From: a virus
Reading direction: 5' to 3' (one strand)
Length of the DNA: 64,000 nt
Virus record (IMG/VR): IMGVR_UViG_3300031772_000023
Location: 1 to 64,000 of that record
Part shown: piece after piece, positions 37,101 through 45,173 of the stretch
Position numbering within the stretch: the first letter of the stretch is position 1
Layout: each line of letters begins with the position of its first letter
Translations under genes and position numbers: made by a program
Notes under the pieces: generated by a model
Seen by the model: only the letters and a program-made list of their open reading frames with translations
Told to the model about the DNA's origin: nothing
Database searches by the model: none

Positions 37101-39290
37101 AATGAAATAAAAGTATTTACTGCTGGAATAACGTGGAATGATATTATTGAAGTTGGGGCTAAAGGAATCGAGTTGGCCGGAGAAGGAGCTGATTTTGCAA
37201 CGGAGGCTATAAAAGCTATTAGAGATAAATACAAAGACGAAGATTGGTATACTAAACTTACCGATGAAAATAAATCCATATTAGAAAATCAAGTAACCAA
37301 ACATTTTGAATCAGTTAAACCAAAAGAAGAGGATGCTATAACAGGACTTGGTTCTGCTATAAAGGCAATGATTAGAGATGGCATTACAAAAGAATCTGAT
37401 ATTGTTGCAAAATTAAAAGAGAACAATCCTGAGATGACCGAAAGACAAATTAGAGATGAAATATCTGGGTATGGTAAATCAGTTAAATTAAATCAAGACC
37501 CTGTTGAAATAAAATATAGGGAAGTAAAACGAGTATCTGGACTTATCTCTAAACTTGAAGATATAGAATCAGGAATTTCTCCTATTAAAAAAGTTCAAGG
37601 ACAAGCAGAGCGCACACCTCAAGAAATTGATTTAAGGAATCAGATTAATGAATGGATGCAAAAATTAGGTATTGAAAAAGAAAAGAAAAGTGTTACGGAT
37701 GAAGAACGATGGAAAACAAATCTTGAGAGATATAAGTCAAGACTTAAAAATGAACTAAAGGAATTGCAGCGAAAAAGAGAGGCTAATATTTTTGAGAATA
37801 AAAAGCGTGAAATAACAAAACTTGATGAAGAAGGATTAGCACTAAAAAGAAAGGTAGATAAAGAGAAAGGAATAAGGACCAGAGAACTTGCAAAAATAGA
37901 ACAGCAAAACAGAACTCCATTTGAAAAGGTTAGTGAAGGAATAATTAAATTTATGAAGTTCGGGATATTGGCAGGATTACAAAAACCAATATTAAAATTA
38001 GGTATTGCAGGAGCAGCCAAAGGATATTTACAAACACCTGTTAATACATTAATTGCTGGTATATATTCACATACCCCATTCATACGAAATATTATGAATC
38101 AATCTCCAAGATGGAGGTCTAAAGGTGCATTAAAGGCATACACTAAGGGCATGGCTGAGGCGTGGAGTAAAAAAACCTTACAGGATATTATTAATCAAGC
38201 TAAAGGAGGAAAGCGATCTGACGAGATTAATTATCTAACGGATAAAGGCTATCTACCTCCTACTTTCTGGCAGATGTGGAATATAGAGCATAAGATATTA
38301 AAAACTCCACTTATGAATCAGGAGTTTAGGACATCTATGGAAAAGAACCTTGAATTTTTGCATGATAAAGGAGAGGATATATCCAAGCCTCACATTATAC
38401 AACTAGCCGCAAATGCTGCTACGTTAGATGCTAATAGGGCTGTATTTTTAGGTAAAAATCCATTAATAACAGCATATCAAACAGGGCTACGATCACTTGG
38501 GGCTAAAATGAAAGACGGTAGTAATGGAGGAAAGTTAATACAAAAAATGTTAGAAGGAGAAAATCTGATTGTTAGTGTTCCTACAAATTTTGCATTACAG
38601 GAATTAGCTAGTACTCCTATTGGATTTGCTCAAGCAATAGCTACTGAAGGATTTATGAAAAACTTGAAAAAAGGAGTTAATAGTCTTTCTCCTGAAGTAG
38701 CTGATAGGATATCTGGAAAATTAGTAAATGCTACATCTGGAACTATTGCGTTAGCTTTAGGGTATATGTATTATAGACATCATTTTGGAGGCAATGTGTA
38801 TGTTAAAGATAAAAGCCCTGCACCTATTAATGGAGATAAAATGAAAGAAGGAGAAATGAAAATAGCAGATTTAGATATACCTCCATATATGCAGCATTTT
38901 ATGACGGCTCAAATGATTCAATTTGGAGCAGGGATAGCAAGGATGGAAGATTATTACAACAAACTTGATAGAAAGGCTGCTAATAAAAAAGAAAATCATT
39001 TATTAAAATCTTCTTTAAAAGCTGCTGGGTCTACTATATCTAAAATACCTATGGTATCATCAGGGGTTTCTATTGGTAAAGCATTAACAGAAGATTATGC
39101 GGCGGATAAGTTAATTGAAAAAACTATAGATGCCATAATGGTTCTTCCCGGAAGCCTTGCAAAGAGAATGGATGAGAATACAAAAGGAGAAGTAGTTAAA
39201 AGAAAGCGAAAAACATTTACAGAGAAAATACAATATAATATTCCTGTTTGGAGACAGAAATTAAAAAAGATAGGAACTAAAGCACCATAA
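34101..39290 (+). CDS. Giant internal virion/ejection protein
   Basis: 1729 residues. About 110-220 has Gly/Ala-rich amphipathic segments (GAAFGAASFTPIGVGFNVA, TLAEIAGYKP) followed by very long charged coiled-coil regions (220-1270) and a C-terminal part with hydrophobic stretches (FMKFGILAGLQKPILKLGIAG, TSGTIALALGYMYYRHHFGG). Resembles large phage internal proteins that enter the host with DNA. No lysozyme or RNA polymerase motif (no DxDxD) seen. Largest gene in the window. Confidence 0.6.
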   Translation: MGNGTKIVPKSDLPESINVVPSDDLPIALKKKDSSESLPTTSPEPLAPSEETAPTTVTGGNEILKPQGGLEYQFQKTGQVGKTEFPETVEDAKKIGKKPTFTNYINSTVKSTGEYIANHATQAVEGAKEFGQGIKHGGVEGALDVIKGGAGAAFGAASFTPIGVGFNVATEALVPESWNKWLFAPATTLAEIAGYKPKEGTLGEKALSTADIVVSLLAMHKAGKIVKGATSIEGITPEDINKAGVELKNEDSALLQEKLKNQESLNANESQQVKSVIDNATPEDLKQALDENKNLNPQHHFENKVVNVVEKAKEDKNVVKDIAKLDVDKDTFNKVVDTAIQGEHLTEDQATDLKKSFDNVQKAKETIPDEHKENPKVVSLITEKNDLLEKKSNTDKVFHESIDKQIETIDEKIKIELGMPKEEKVAAKTETTIPKVEEKSIPTIKTEPTPTISKEDFVNKHVDEIVNSGELSASIPLERYKEYFRNYYDTKNVNKLTPIDNGTGTTVEGTNKGVENNPIQSGDGRGQNVLPDAIGGSGTEIKGAEVNPNSKVLSEAHPKENIDFANELIDEGWFHSTGNVYERRPDLGLSTAEVNKAIADIKAGKNTAPAKHLIEKLNEVKDKGEMPMIQGSGGQIDRFGMPLEETRRSNISIPKEITDAQAKEATKTKISETIDKEGITLDNIDEFAKENDWLYTPEEIKSIKDYINETKNQTGGDLPSSVATENKGEELAQPAKVKEPPLAEPPTGEEKVEPTNPLHKITHAAIEDRRKESGLPPIEKLPTNIKQDFIDAAREFEGKHKDLAQKIANSDKPLESRKDAYVLGLGRVELIKEATKTRLAISEALKSGDIKNAEELKGELKIITDNLDTNEKAIKHASSEAGKALQSFQTAFAEDMSLENTLLTARAYSKTGELTEKQTKAFTEITARLDEAQKKLDQHEERISKAEAQKAIDDLAIEERIKKGIDEGVAKKKFTIKAKAVADEFRKLKTKPPTFKDANGNEIKVFTAGITWNDIIEVGAKGIELAGEGADFATEAIKAIRDKYKDEDWYTKLTDENKSILENQVTKHFESVKPKEEDAITGLGSAIKAMIRDGITKESDIVAKLKENNPEMTERQIRDEISGYGKSVKLNQDPVEIKYREVKRVSGLISKLEDIESGISPIKKVQGQAERTPQEIDLRNQINEWMQKLGIEKEKKSVTDEERWKTNLERYKSRLKNELKELQRKREANIFENKKREITKLDEEGLALKRKVDKEKGIRTRELAKIEQQNRTPFEKVSEGIIKFMKFGILAGLQKPILKLGIAGAAKGYLQTPVNTLIAGIYSHTPFIRNIMNQSPRWRSKGALKAYTKGMAEAWSKKTLQDIINQAKGGKRSDEINYLTDKGYLPPTFWQMWNIEHKILKTPLMNQEFRTSMEKNLEFLHDKGEDISKPHIIQLAANAATLDANRAVFLGKNPLITAYQTGLRSLGAKMKDGSNGGKLIQKMLEGENLIVSVPTNFALQELASTPIGFAQAIATEGFMKNLKKGVNSLSPEVADRISGKLVNATSGTIALALGYMYYRHHFGGNVYVKDKSPAPINGDKMKEGEMKIADLDIPPYMQHFMTAQMIQFGAGIARMEDYYNKLDRKAANKKENHLLKSSLKAAGSTISKIPMVSSGVSIGKALTEDYAADKLIEKTIDAIMVLPGSLAKRMDENTKGEVVKRKRKTFTEKIQYNIPVWRQKLKKIGTKAP

Positions 39291-39306
39291 ATTAATCAAT
39301 AATAAC

Positions 39307-39314
39307 TAATTTTG
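39307..39314 (+). promoter_or_regulatory. Promoter -7 box TAATTTTG
   Basis: Lies 4 bp before the ATG at 39319, again near-leaderless. Confidence 0.45.
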
Positions 39315-39318
39315 TAAT

Positions 39319-40074
39319 ATGCCATTTTCCTCAAAAGCCCAGATGCGCAAGTTTTTTTCTCTTGAAAGACAAGGGAAATTAAAGAAAGGAACTGCCGAAA
39401 AATGGGCGCATGAAACACCAAACATAAAATCGTTACCTATGAGACTTAAGAAGAAATCAACCGTAAAAAAGAAAATGTCTAAATACGCAACCGGAGGTAG
39501 TGTTGGACAGGATAGTGGAAAAAAAGTTGTGGTTGGGTTTGCTAAAAAAGCTTACGACAATGTTGAGCCAACAACCGCTAAATACATGTATGACAATAAA
39601 GGAAATAAGTATCCTACTGATTCTGCCGTAGATAAAGAAGGCAAGGAAGTACCACTATACTCTCCTGCTTCTAAACCATCACCACGATTTAGTTCAAATA
39701 CTGTTACAGGAGCATTAAAGAAGAAATATGCTACAATATCCACTCCGCAAAAAAAGAAAGATGGAGGTGTGGTCAAAGGCGAGGGTACTGAAGAATCAGA
39801 TTCAAATGAAGCTGAAATTAAGGTTGGATCATTTGTTATTCCAGCAAAGATTAGGGAAAAACTTAAAATGTTGTTAAATTCTAAAGGTAAGGCTAATTTA
39901 AAACAGAAAGATGGATATAGTGTTGAATTAAGTAAAGGAGAAGAAGTAGTTGATCCAAATGATGCTGAAGAAATAAATGATGGAATGAAATCAGGTGGAA
40001 TTAAGAGAGGAATAGATATATTTGCTCCAAAGTCAAAGAAAAAGTTTAATAAAAAATATTTTACAAAAAAGTAA
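39319..40074 (+). CDS. Basic virion-associated protein
   Basis: 251 residues. N-terminus MPFSSKAQMRKFFSLERQGKL...AEKWAHET is a short motif frequent in phage head proteins. The rest is Lys/Gly/Ser-rich with acidic patches and a C-terminal basic end (KRGIDIFAPKSKKKFNKK). Follows the giant internal protein. May bind DNA or be a minor head protein. Confidence 0.5.
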   Translation: MPFSSKAQMRKFFSLERQGKLKKGTAEKWAHETPNIKSLPMRLKKKSTVKKKMSKYATGGSVGQDSGKKVVVGFAKKAYDNVEPTTAKYMYDNKGNKYPTDSAVDKEGKEVPLYSPASKPSPRFSSNTVTGALKKKYATISTPQKKKDGGVVKGEGTEESDSNEAEIKVGSFVIPAKIREKLKMLLNSKGKANLKQKDGYSVELSKGEEVVDPNDAEEINDGMKSGGIKRGIDIFAPKSKKKFNKKYFTKK

Positions 40075-40102
40075 TTAAAATATGAAAATAAAAATAAATA
40101 AT

Positions 40103-40110
40103 TAACTTTG
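40103..40110 (+). promoter_or_regulatory. Promoter -7 box TAACTTTG
   Basis: 16 bp before the ATG at 40127. Confidence 0.5.
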
Positions 40111-40126
40111 TAACAAATTAAGTATA

Positions 40127-40810
40127 ATGGCTAACAACAAAAATACAGTTACATACGCTGTTACATCAAAAGTTACAGTTCCAGCAAGTGTGACAAAACA
40201 AGGAACAATAAATAGTTTAGGTACTAATATCCAAGGAAGTGATACTTTAACATATAATACTCTTGTAGGGGCATTTACAATAGGGGCTAAAGTTATAGGA
40301 ACTACCAGTAAAGCGTATGGAACTATATATGCAGATAGTGGAACTGTATTAAAACTAACTGATATTAACGGAGTATTTGTAAACACAGAAGTTCTTACCG
40401 ATAATGCTACTGCTGTTACTGCTGCTGTTAATGGTGTTCCTACATATACTTTATTTACAAAACAATGTAAAGTGGGGGATTTTTTATACAATGCAGCACA
40501 AACAGAAATACATAAAATAGTTTATATTTCAAATGATTTAAGTATGCAAATACAAGAGGCATTTGGGTCTGTTTTAGCTAATCAGGCAGTTATTGTTGTG
40601 CCATTTATACCACATCCAAAAGAAATATCTGTAATTATTCCTACTGGTTCTGCTGCTGGATTAATTGATGGGGTTACTTGGCCAGTAAACACTCAATATA
40701 AAGCATCAAAATTGAATCAAAGTATGACATCTTCTGGAATTGGACAATTCGTTGATCCAATAATTATAGATGGAACAGGAACAACAATGATTGTTAATAT
40801 AAATTACTAA
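40127..40810 (+). CDS. Putative fibre/decoration protein
   Basis: 227 residues; beta-rich, Thr/Val/Ala-rich repeats (AVTSKVTVPASVTKQGTINS...). No signal peptide. 5 bp before a fibre-like gene, so likely a fibre base or trimeric decoration protein. Confidence 0.5.
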   Translation: MANNKNTVTYAVTSKVTVPASVTKQGTINSLGTNIQGSDTLTYNTLVGAFTIGAKVIGTTSKAYGTIYADSGTVLKLTDINGVFVNTEVLTDNATAVTAAVNGVPTYTLFTKQCKVGDFLYNAAQTEIHKIVYISNDLSMQIQEAFGSVLANQAVIVVPFIPHPKEISVIIPTGSAAGLIDGVTWPVNTQYKASKLNQSMTSSGIGQFVDPIIIDGTGTTMIVNINY

Positions 40811-40815
40811 AACAC

Positions 40816-42204
40816 ATGAAAAAGCTATTATTTCTTATTTTATTTCTCCCATTATTTGTTTTTGGACAACCAACATCAGGACAGATAGATGCTTGTAGTG
40901 GTAGTGCAACTGGACAAAATAGCTATTCTGTATCTATAACTTGTAATGGCTATCCAACAAGTCCAGCTGTAAGAGAAAAAATATGTGTAACATTTACTAT
41001 TACCAATACAGGAGCATCTACATTAAAAGTAAATAGCAGATCAGCAATAGGAATAACTTTAGGAGGAACAGCTTTAACATCTAGTGATATAGTAGCTAAT
41101 CAACCATATATAATGATATATGATGTGATAAATAATAAATGGACTTTACAAAAACCTTCTGGAAGTGGAGGGGTGGCAGTTAGTTCAGTTTCGGCAACTA
41201 GTCCATTATCTTCGAGTGGAGGAACAACACCAACTATTACTATAACCTCCCCGTTACCTGCGGTTAATGGTGGAACAAATTCAACATTAGGTTCATGGAA
41301 TATTGATGGTAACTCTAATGGTATTGAAAGATGGATAGGTACTTCATCTAATTTTGATTTCCCAATAAAAGCTAACAATACTACTATAATGAATATTGCA
41401 AAGGGTGGTCACGTAGGTATTGGTACTGGAACTGTTACTCCACTACAAGATTTAACAATTAATCCATTGACAAATGCTGGTGGATTTGCTATTATGGCTC
41501 AAAATGGAACAGACATTACAACACAAATACAACATAATAGTGGACAGACAGATGTATTTTCAATGTATGCAAATGCAAGTGCTACGGCTCTTATTCAATT
41601 AGTGGCTGGTACAGGAGGTACTTGTTATATAAATAATGCTGGAAAATTGGGGTTAGGTACAGATAGTCCTCTTGATGGATATACTATGACAATTGACGAT
41701 GCTGCTACTGGATGGGTTGAATATACTGGAAGCAATGGAGCATATCACTACATGAAAATGGAGTTGCTTGGAAGTGGTGTTGTAGCTATGCACAATGGAA
41801 GTGGAATAGTTGGATTGGCTTTAGGAACTAATGCAGTAAAAGATTTGCTTTATTTAGATAATATTACAAATTTTGTTGGAATTGGAACAACAATCCCTGC
41901 TTCAAATTTTGAAGTTGTTGGTAATGTAGCGATAGATGCTACTAAGACAGTAGTAAATGCCTCTACAAGTGGATCGGTAACTTATTCTCAACCACTATCA
42001 GGAACATCATGGAAAACAGTTGTAATACATTGTACAGCAGCTTTAGGAACTGCAAGTTATACTTATCCTGTAGCTTTTACAAATACACCATCTATTATAG
42101 CAACTTCTACCTTGGCAGCTGGAATAGTTACTACATTAACAACTACTTCAGTTACCGTAACTGGTGCAACAAGTACGGGAGACCTTTTATTAACCGGATA
42201 TTAA
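40816..42204 (+). CDS. Fibre-like protein with an apparent signal peptide
   Basis: 462 residues. Starts with MKKLLFLILFLPLFVFGQ, a standard signal peptide. Then Ser/Thr-rich strands, repeats of the fibre type (VGIGTGTVTPLQDLTINP, LGLGTDSPLDGYTMTIDD, VGIGTTIPASNFEVVGN), and a C-terminal domain (SVTYSQPLSGTSWKTVVIHC, TNTPSIIATSTLAAG, GDLLLTGY) found at phage fibre tips. A fibre would not normally be exported, so either it is exposed on the infected cell or the signal-like segment has another use. Confidence 0.65.
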   Translation: MKKLLFLILFLPLFVFGQPTSGQIDACSGSATGQNSYSVSITCNGYPTSPAVREKICVTFTITNTGASTLKVNSRSAIGITLGGTALTSSDIVANQPYIMIYDVINNKWTLQKPSGSGGVAVSSVSATSPLSSSGGTTPTITITSPLPAVNGGTNSTLGSWNIDGNSNGIERWIGTSSNFDFPIKANNTTIMNIAKGGHVGIGTGTVTPLQDLTINPLTNAGGFAIMAQNGTDITTQIQHNSGQTDVFSMYANASATALIQLVAGTGGTCYINNAGKLGLGTDSPLDGYTMTIDDAATGWVEYTGSNGAYHYMKMELLGSGVVAMHNGSGIVGLALGTNAVKDLLYLDNITNFVGIGTTIPASNFEVVGNVAIDATKTVVNASTSGSVTYSQPLSGTSWKTVVIHCTAALGTASYTYPVAFTNTPSIIATSTLAAGIVTTLTTTSVTVTGATSTGDLLLTGY

Positions 42205-42239
42205 ACATAAACATAAACATAAATAAAAACAAAACACAA

Positions 42240-42509
42240 ATGACATTCGTACAACCATTAATTACAGTAACCCCAACAATTATTCCACCACAACCAGTAG
42301 GAGTTCCCGGTTCTGTTCAACTTATTTGTTCAACAAATGGAGTTGCCCCATTCAACTTTTCAACTAATCTACATCCTCTTCCACTAGGATTTAGTCTTGG
42401 AGCGCATGGATTGCTTTCATGGGATGGCTCTCAATTAGTTGAAACACAATACATCATTGATTTGACAGTAATTGATAGTGATGGACGTATTGGGTTTAAG
42501 ATTTATTAA
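42240..42509 (+). CDS. Small Ig-like (putative Ig) domain protein
   Basis: 89 residues from MTFVQPLITVTPTII; an upstream frame overlaps the fibre gene. GVAPFNFSTNLHPLPLGFSLGAHGLLSWDGSQLVE..YIIDLTVIDSDGR matches the He_PIG/putative-Ig pattern of phage surface proteins. Probably a fibre accessory or decoration. Confidence 0.6.
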   Translation: MTFVQPLITVTPTIIPPQPVGVPGSVQLICSTNGVAPFNFSTNLHPLPLGFSLGAHGLLSWDGSQLVETQYIIDLTVIDSDGRIGFKIY

Positions 42510-42513
42510 ATAT

Positions 42514-42585
42514 AAGTGAATAGCCATATAAAGAAGATAAAAGACTTCTATGATAGCTATAAAGTAGTAATATGGCTATTCACTT
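42514..42585 (+). promoter_or_regulatory. Hairpin covering a GTG start codon
   Basis: AAGTGAATAGCCATAT (42514-42529) and ATATGGCTATTCACTT (42570-42585) form a perfect 16-bp inverted repeat with a 40-nt loop. The GTG start (42516) is inside the stem, so the mRNA can hide its own start codon. Suggests translational control of the lysis-region gene. Confidence 0.6.
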
Positions 42586-42806
42586 TATTTGGTGGAGGAT
42601 GGGGATATGACAGAATTTATAATTTTTGGAATATTCCAACAAGACTTGCGCAAGATGAAATAAGATTTATTGAAACAAGAAAAATGGATAGTATAAGGTT
42701 TCAAGATCACGTATTATATTCAGCGGCTTTAAGTGCTGAGATTAAAAATGAAATTAAAATTTTTAAGGATAGTTTAAAATCAACTAATAAATCAAAACGC
42801 AAATGA
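42516..42806 (+). CDS. Small membrane protein in the lysis region (GTG start)
   Basis: 96 residues with one membrane span (about 17-34, VVIWLFTLFGGGWGYDRI) and a charged helical C-terminal part. Start codon and first codons lie in a perfect hairpin. Overlaps the next gene (ATGA). Candidate lysis-control or holin-related protein by position. Confidence 0.55.
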   Translation: MNSHIKKIKDFYDSYKVVIWLFTLFGGGWGYDRIYNFWNIPTRLAQDEIRFIETRKMDSIRFQDHVLYSAALSAEIKNEIKIFKDSLKSTNKSKRK

Positions 42807-43057
42807 ATACTATAACTAATTTATGGAATTGGTTGGACGGTAAAAAGACAACCATAGGAGCTGTATTATTATTTTTGTCTACATTTCTATCAGAAGTTAT
42901 TGTAAGCAAATGGGGTGTAACAGCTGCTTGGATGACACCAAGTATTGAAACGCTTAATTGGTTAGGGATGGCTCTTACAGGACTTGGACTTGGACACAAG
43001 GCTTTAAAGCCAACTGTTAATCCCGATAAAGATAAATTTCCAGACGGAAAAGGATGA
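42803..43057 (+). CDS. Holin-like protein
   Basis: 84 residues with two hydrophobic segments (TTIGAVLLFLSTFLSEVIVS and LNWLGMALTGLGLGHKAL) separated by a short loop, and a charged C-terminal tail (NPDKDKFPDGKG). Size, topology and place before spanin-like genes fit a class II holin. No endolysin is recognised nearby. Confidence 0.5.
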   Translation: MNTITNLWNWLDGKKTTIGAVLLFLSTFLSEVIVSKWGVTAAWMTPSIETLNWLGMALTGLGLGHKALKPTVNPDKDKFPDGKG

Positions 43058-43428
43058 AAAGAGTATTAGAAATACTTAGTGTTTTAAGCACTATTTTATT
43101 TGTAGGAAATTACTCTTTGTGTGATTATTTTTACTTTAACGATCACGATAATTGGTGGAAATTGAAACAAAATATTTACAATGTGGATTTAATTTTAGAC
43201 AGAACGACATTGTTTTTGTTGATAATATTTTTTTGCAATTACCTTAAGCTAAGACGTTTAGCAGCATTGACTTTACTAGGTCTTCTTTTAAACTTATCTA
43301 ATATTATAGATAGATTGCTTTTTGATATAAATACATTTGAGAAAGACGATATAGTAATGATTATTTTAGCAATACTATTATCAAGTACATGTTATTTATC
43401 TTATGGCAGAAACAGATCAAATATATAA
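43054..43428 (+). CDS. Multi-span membrane protein
   Basis: 124 residues with about three to four membrane segments (LSVLSTILFVGN, TLFLLIIFFCNYL, LAALTLLGLLLNL, IVMIILAILLSS). Overlaps both neighbours, so part of the same lysis-region unit. Function unknown. Confidence 0.55.
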   Translation: MKRVLEILSVLSTILFVGNYSLCDYFYFNDHDNWWKLKQNIYNVDLILDRTTLFLLIIFFCNYLKLRRLAALTLLGLLLNLSNIIDRLLFDINTFEKDDIVMIILAILLSSTCYLSYGRNRSNI

Positions 43429-43681
43429 GCAATTAGAGGCATTATCTTCTGATTTAAAAAATCACATGAGTAAAAGCACATCTGATGCGAATGATATGAA
43501 GTTATCTCTACAGGAAATAAAACAGTATCAGGAATCAGATAGAAATCTTTTACATGAGCATGATGAGAAGCTTAAAGAATGGGATTCTATAAGAGATTTT
43601 GGTAAGGGAATATTTTTTATCGTTGGAGCATTGTGGTTAGGGATTACCGGATTTGTTTCTTGGGTATTTTCTAAACACTAA
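43403..43681 (+). CDS. Coiled-coil protein with C-terminal membrane anchor
   Basis: 92 residues: amphipathic helix (QLEALSSDLKNHMSKS...LSLQEIKQYQESDRNLLHEHDEKL), then one membrane span near the end (GIFFIVGALWLGITGFVSWVF). This tail-anchored form is common in phage lysis cassettes. Overlaps the upstream gene by 26 bp. Confidence 0.6.
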   Translation: MAETDQIYKQLEALSSDLKNHMSKSTSDANDMKLSLQEIKQYQESDRNLLHEHDEKLKEWDSIRDFGKGIFFIVGALWLGITGFVSWVFSKH

Positions 43682-43684
43682 GAA

Positions 43685-44341
43685 ATGAATAAATACATCT
43701 ACATTTCCATTGCAATTATTGTTATAGCATTAATATTATCCATAAAAATGTGTGGAGATGCTAATGCTAAATATGAAGATGCCAAGGACTATATAGAAAA
43801 CCTTAATGATAGCCTTATACATTTAAAGAACGGAGTAGTAAAGCAGACAGCTAATGAAGTTGATAAAAACCTACTAGAAACTATCGTAAAAGAGAATTCC
43901 GATCTTAAAAAGGCTTTATCCGATGCAAATATTAAGATAAAGAACGCAAAAACGATAACAAGGGTAATTACCAAAACAGAGATAGGTGATCCAATAACAA
44001 TACGGCTTACTGATAGCATCCCATGTCCAGCATTTAATCCGATTGATTTTAAGGCCGAAAATAACGATTACAGCATCTCAGGAAGCGTAAATAAGTCATC
44101 GGTCAGGATTAGTAAGATTTCGTTCCCTGATTCGTTATACGTCATTACAGCGTATAAAAAGCACGTATTTAAAAACAATGAGTACAATGTGCTTATAAAA
44201 CACTCAAATCCACTAATAAAGACAGTAGGAGCAATGAATCTTACTGTTACCGATAAGAAGAGGTTTTGGGATATAGGATGGTTTAAGATTGGAGTAGGAT
44301 TTGTGGCTGGAAGTTTTTTAACTTATGAGATAACGAAATAG
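43685..44341 (+). CDS. Spanin-like (Rz-type) membrane protein
   Basis: 218 residues: N-terminal span (YIYISIAIIVIALILSI), a coiled coil (about 35-95), a beta-rich part, and a C-terminal hydrophobic segment (KIGVGFVAGSFLTYEIT). Two membrane anchors around a periplasmic region fit a unimolecular spanin-like protein. Last gene of the rightward half. Confidence 0.55.
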   Translation: MNKYIYISIAIIVIALILSIKMCGDANAKYEDAKDYIENLNDSLIHLKNGVVKQTANEVDKNLLETIVKENSDLKKALSDANIKIKNAKTITRVITKTEIGDPITIRLTDSIPCPAFNPIDFKAENNDYSISGSVNKSSVRISKISFPDSLYVITAYKKHVFKNNEYNVLIKHSNPLIKTVGAMNLTVTDKKRFWDIGWFKIGVGFVAGSFLTYEITK

Positions 44342-44348
44342 TTTATCA

Positions 44349-44465
44349 TCACCCACACTTCCCTATCATCATGACTATTGTAACTAATAGAAATTTTATT
44401 ATGACAAAAATCATGGGAATATAAAATATGCTTTTCTTCTTTTTCTTCTTTTTATTCTTTTTCAT
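44349..44465 (-). CDS. Tiny basic membrane peptide
   Basis: 38 codons: KKNKKKKKKKS followed by one membrane span (IFYIPMIFVIIKFLLVTIVMMIG). Tail to tail with the spanin-like gene. The Lys run could arise by chance in AT-rich DNA, but the span after it is clear. Confidence 0.35.
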   Translation of the reverse strand: MKKNKKKKKKKSIFYIPMIFVIIKFLLVTIVMMIGKCG

Positions 44466-44653
44466 AGTATATTCCTAATCTCATACAAAGAGAAGGAAAC
44501 ATACTGAATAAGTTAGGGTATAAATAGTGTCGAAATTGACATTAGAGGATGAGAAGTATATTTTTTATAAACAAAACATTTCCTGTTCAAAAATATCAAC
44601 ATGGACAGGATTATTCATATTTGTGTTTGATTATTAGTTAGTTATACTGTTGG

Positions 44654-44669
44654 AATACATATACATGTT
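44654..44669. other. attI-like site, copy 1
   Basis: AATACATATACATGTT, identical to the right 16 bp of the sites at 48682 and 63634, followed by TAGCAG and a cassette. No hairpin, as expected for attI. Confidence 0.65.
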
Positions 44670-45149
44670 AGCAGAAATGGCTACGACCCTACTAACAAGG
44701 ATAACCATCGTGTAAGTTATCTTTCTTGTCTGTATAAAAAGAACCCGAAACACTGTGCATTGAACTATCACAAGTAATTTCTTCCCAAATTGTAACACCT
44801 AAATCTTCAATCTTTCTTTCTGTACGTTTTAAAAATTCATTAGCTAACTCTTCACTTTCAAATCCTTCGTTGTTTGGGCATCTGTAAATACGACCTAACA
44901 CTTCGCCTGATTGGTGCAAAGCAAGATAACCCCAAGCACCTCCGTCTTGTAAATCACTTCCGCAAATTGGACATTCCATTGTATAAAATTTAAAATTAAT
45001 ACCCTTGTAAATTAACCGCCACTTCTGCTAACAAGGGTTTGTAGCAATAGGGGCAGAAGGAACTAAATTGAGCCTTAGTACTTCTATTAGGCTGCGGTGC
45101 TATATTGAACAGTAGTGCTATAAATCCCCACTGCTACAAGCCCCAAACG
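44669..45149. mobile_element. Single cassette at attI-like copy 1
   Basis: From the GTT of the attI-like site to the GTTAGGT core of the attC at 45026-45155. Contains one leftward ORF (44692-44979). Inserted in an intergenic place at the end of the leftward early genes. Confidence 0.65.
44692..44979 (-). CDS. Cassette ORF: small zinc-ribbon protein
   Basis: 95 residues. N-terminal CPICGSDL and a second Cys (RCPN, about residue 35) form a zinc ribbon around a GAWGYLALH strand; then a helix (ESEELANEFLKRTERKIEDL). Stop TAG overlaps CTAAC, 23 bp from the attI-like site; start lies 46 bp from the attC. Function unknown. Confidence 0.6.
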   Translation of the reverse strand: MECPICGSDLQDGGAWGYLALHQSGEVLGRIYRCPNNEGFESEELANEFLKRTERKIEDLGVTIWEEITCDSSMHSVSGSFYTDKKDNLHDGYPC

Positions 45150-45155
45150 TTAGGT
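45026..45155. other. attC-like site of the copy-1 cassette
   Basis: TGCTAAC (45026-45032) and GTTAGGT (45149-45155); arms include GGTTTGTAGCAATAGGGG and CCCCACTGCTACAAGCC. Long variable loop. Confidence 0.75.
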
Positions 45156-45173
45156 GCAATTTAATATTTTAAA

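Noticed and set aside
34101-39290. A virion RNA polymerase in the giant internal protein
   Set aside because: No DxDxD or other polymerase signature; the sequence is low-complexity helical with a few hydrophobic stretches.
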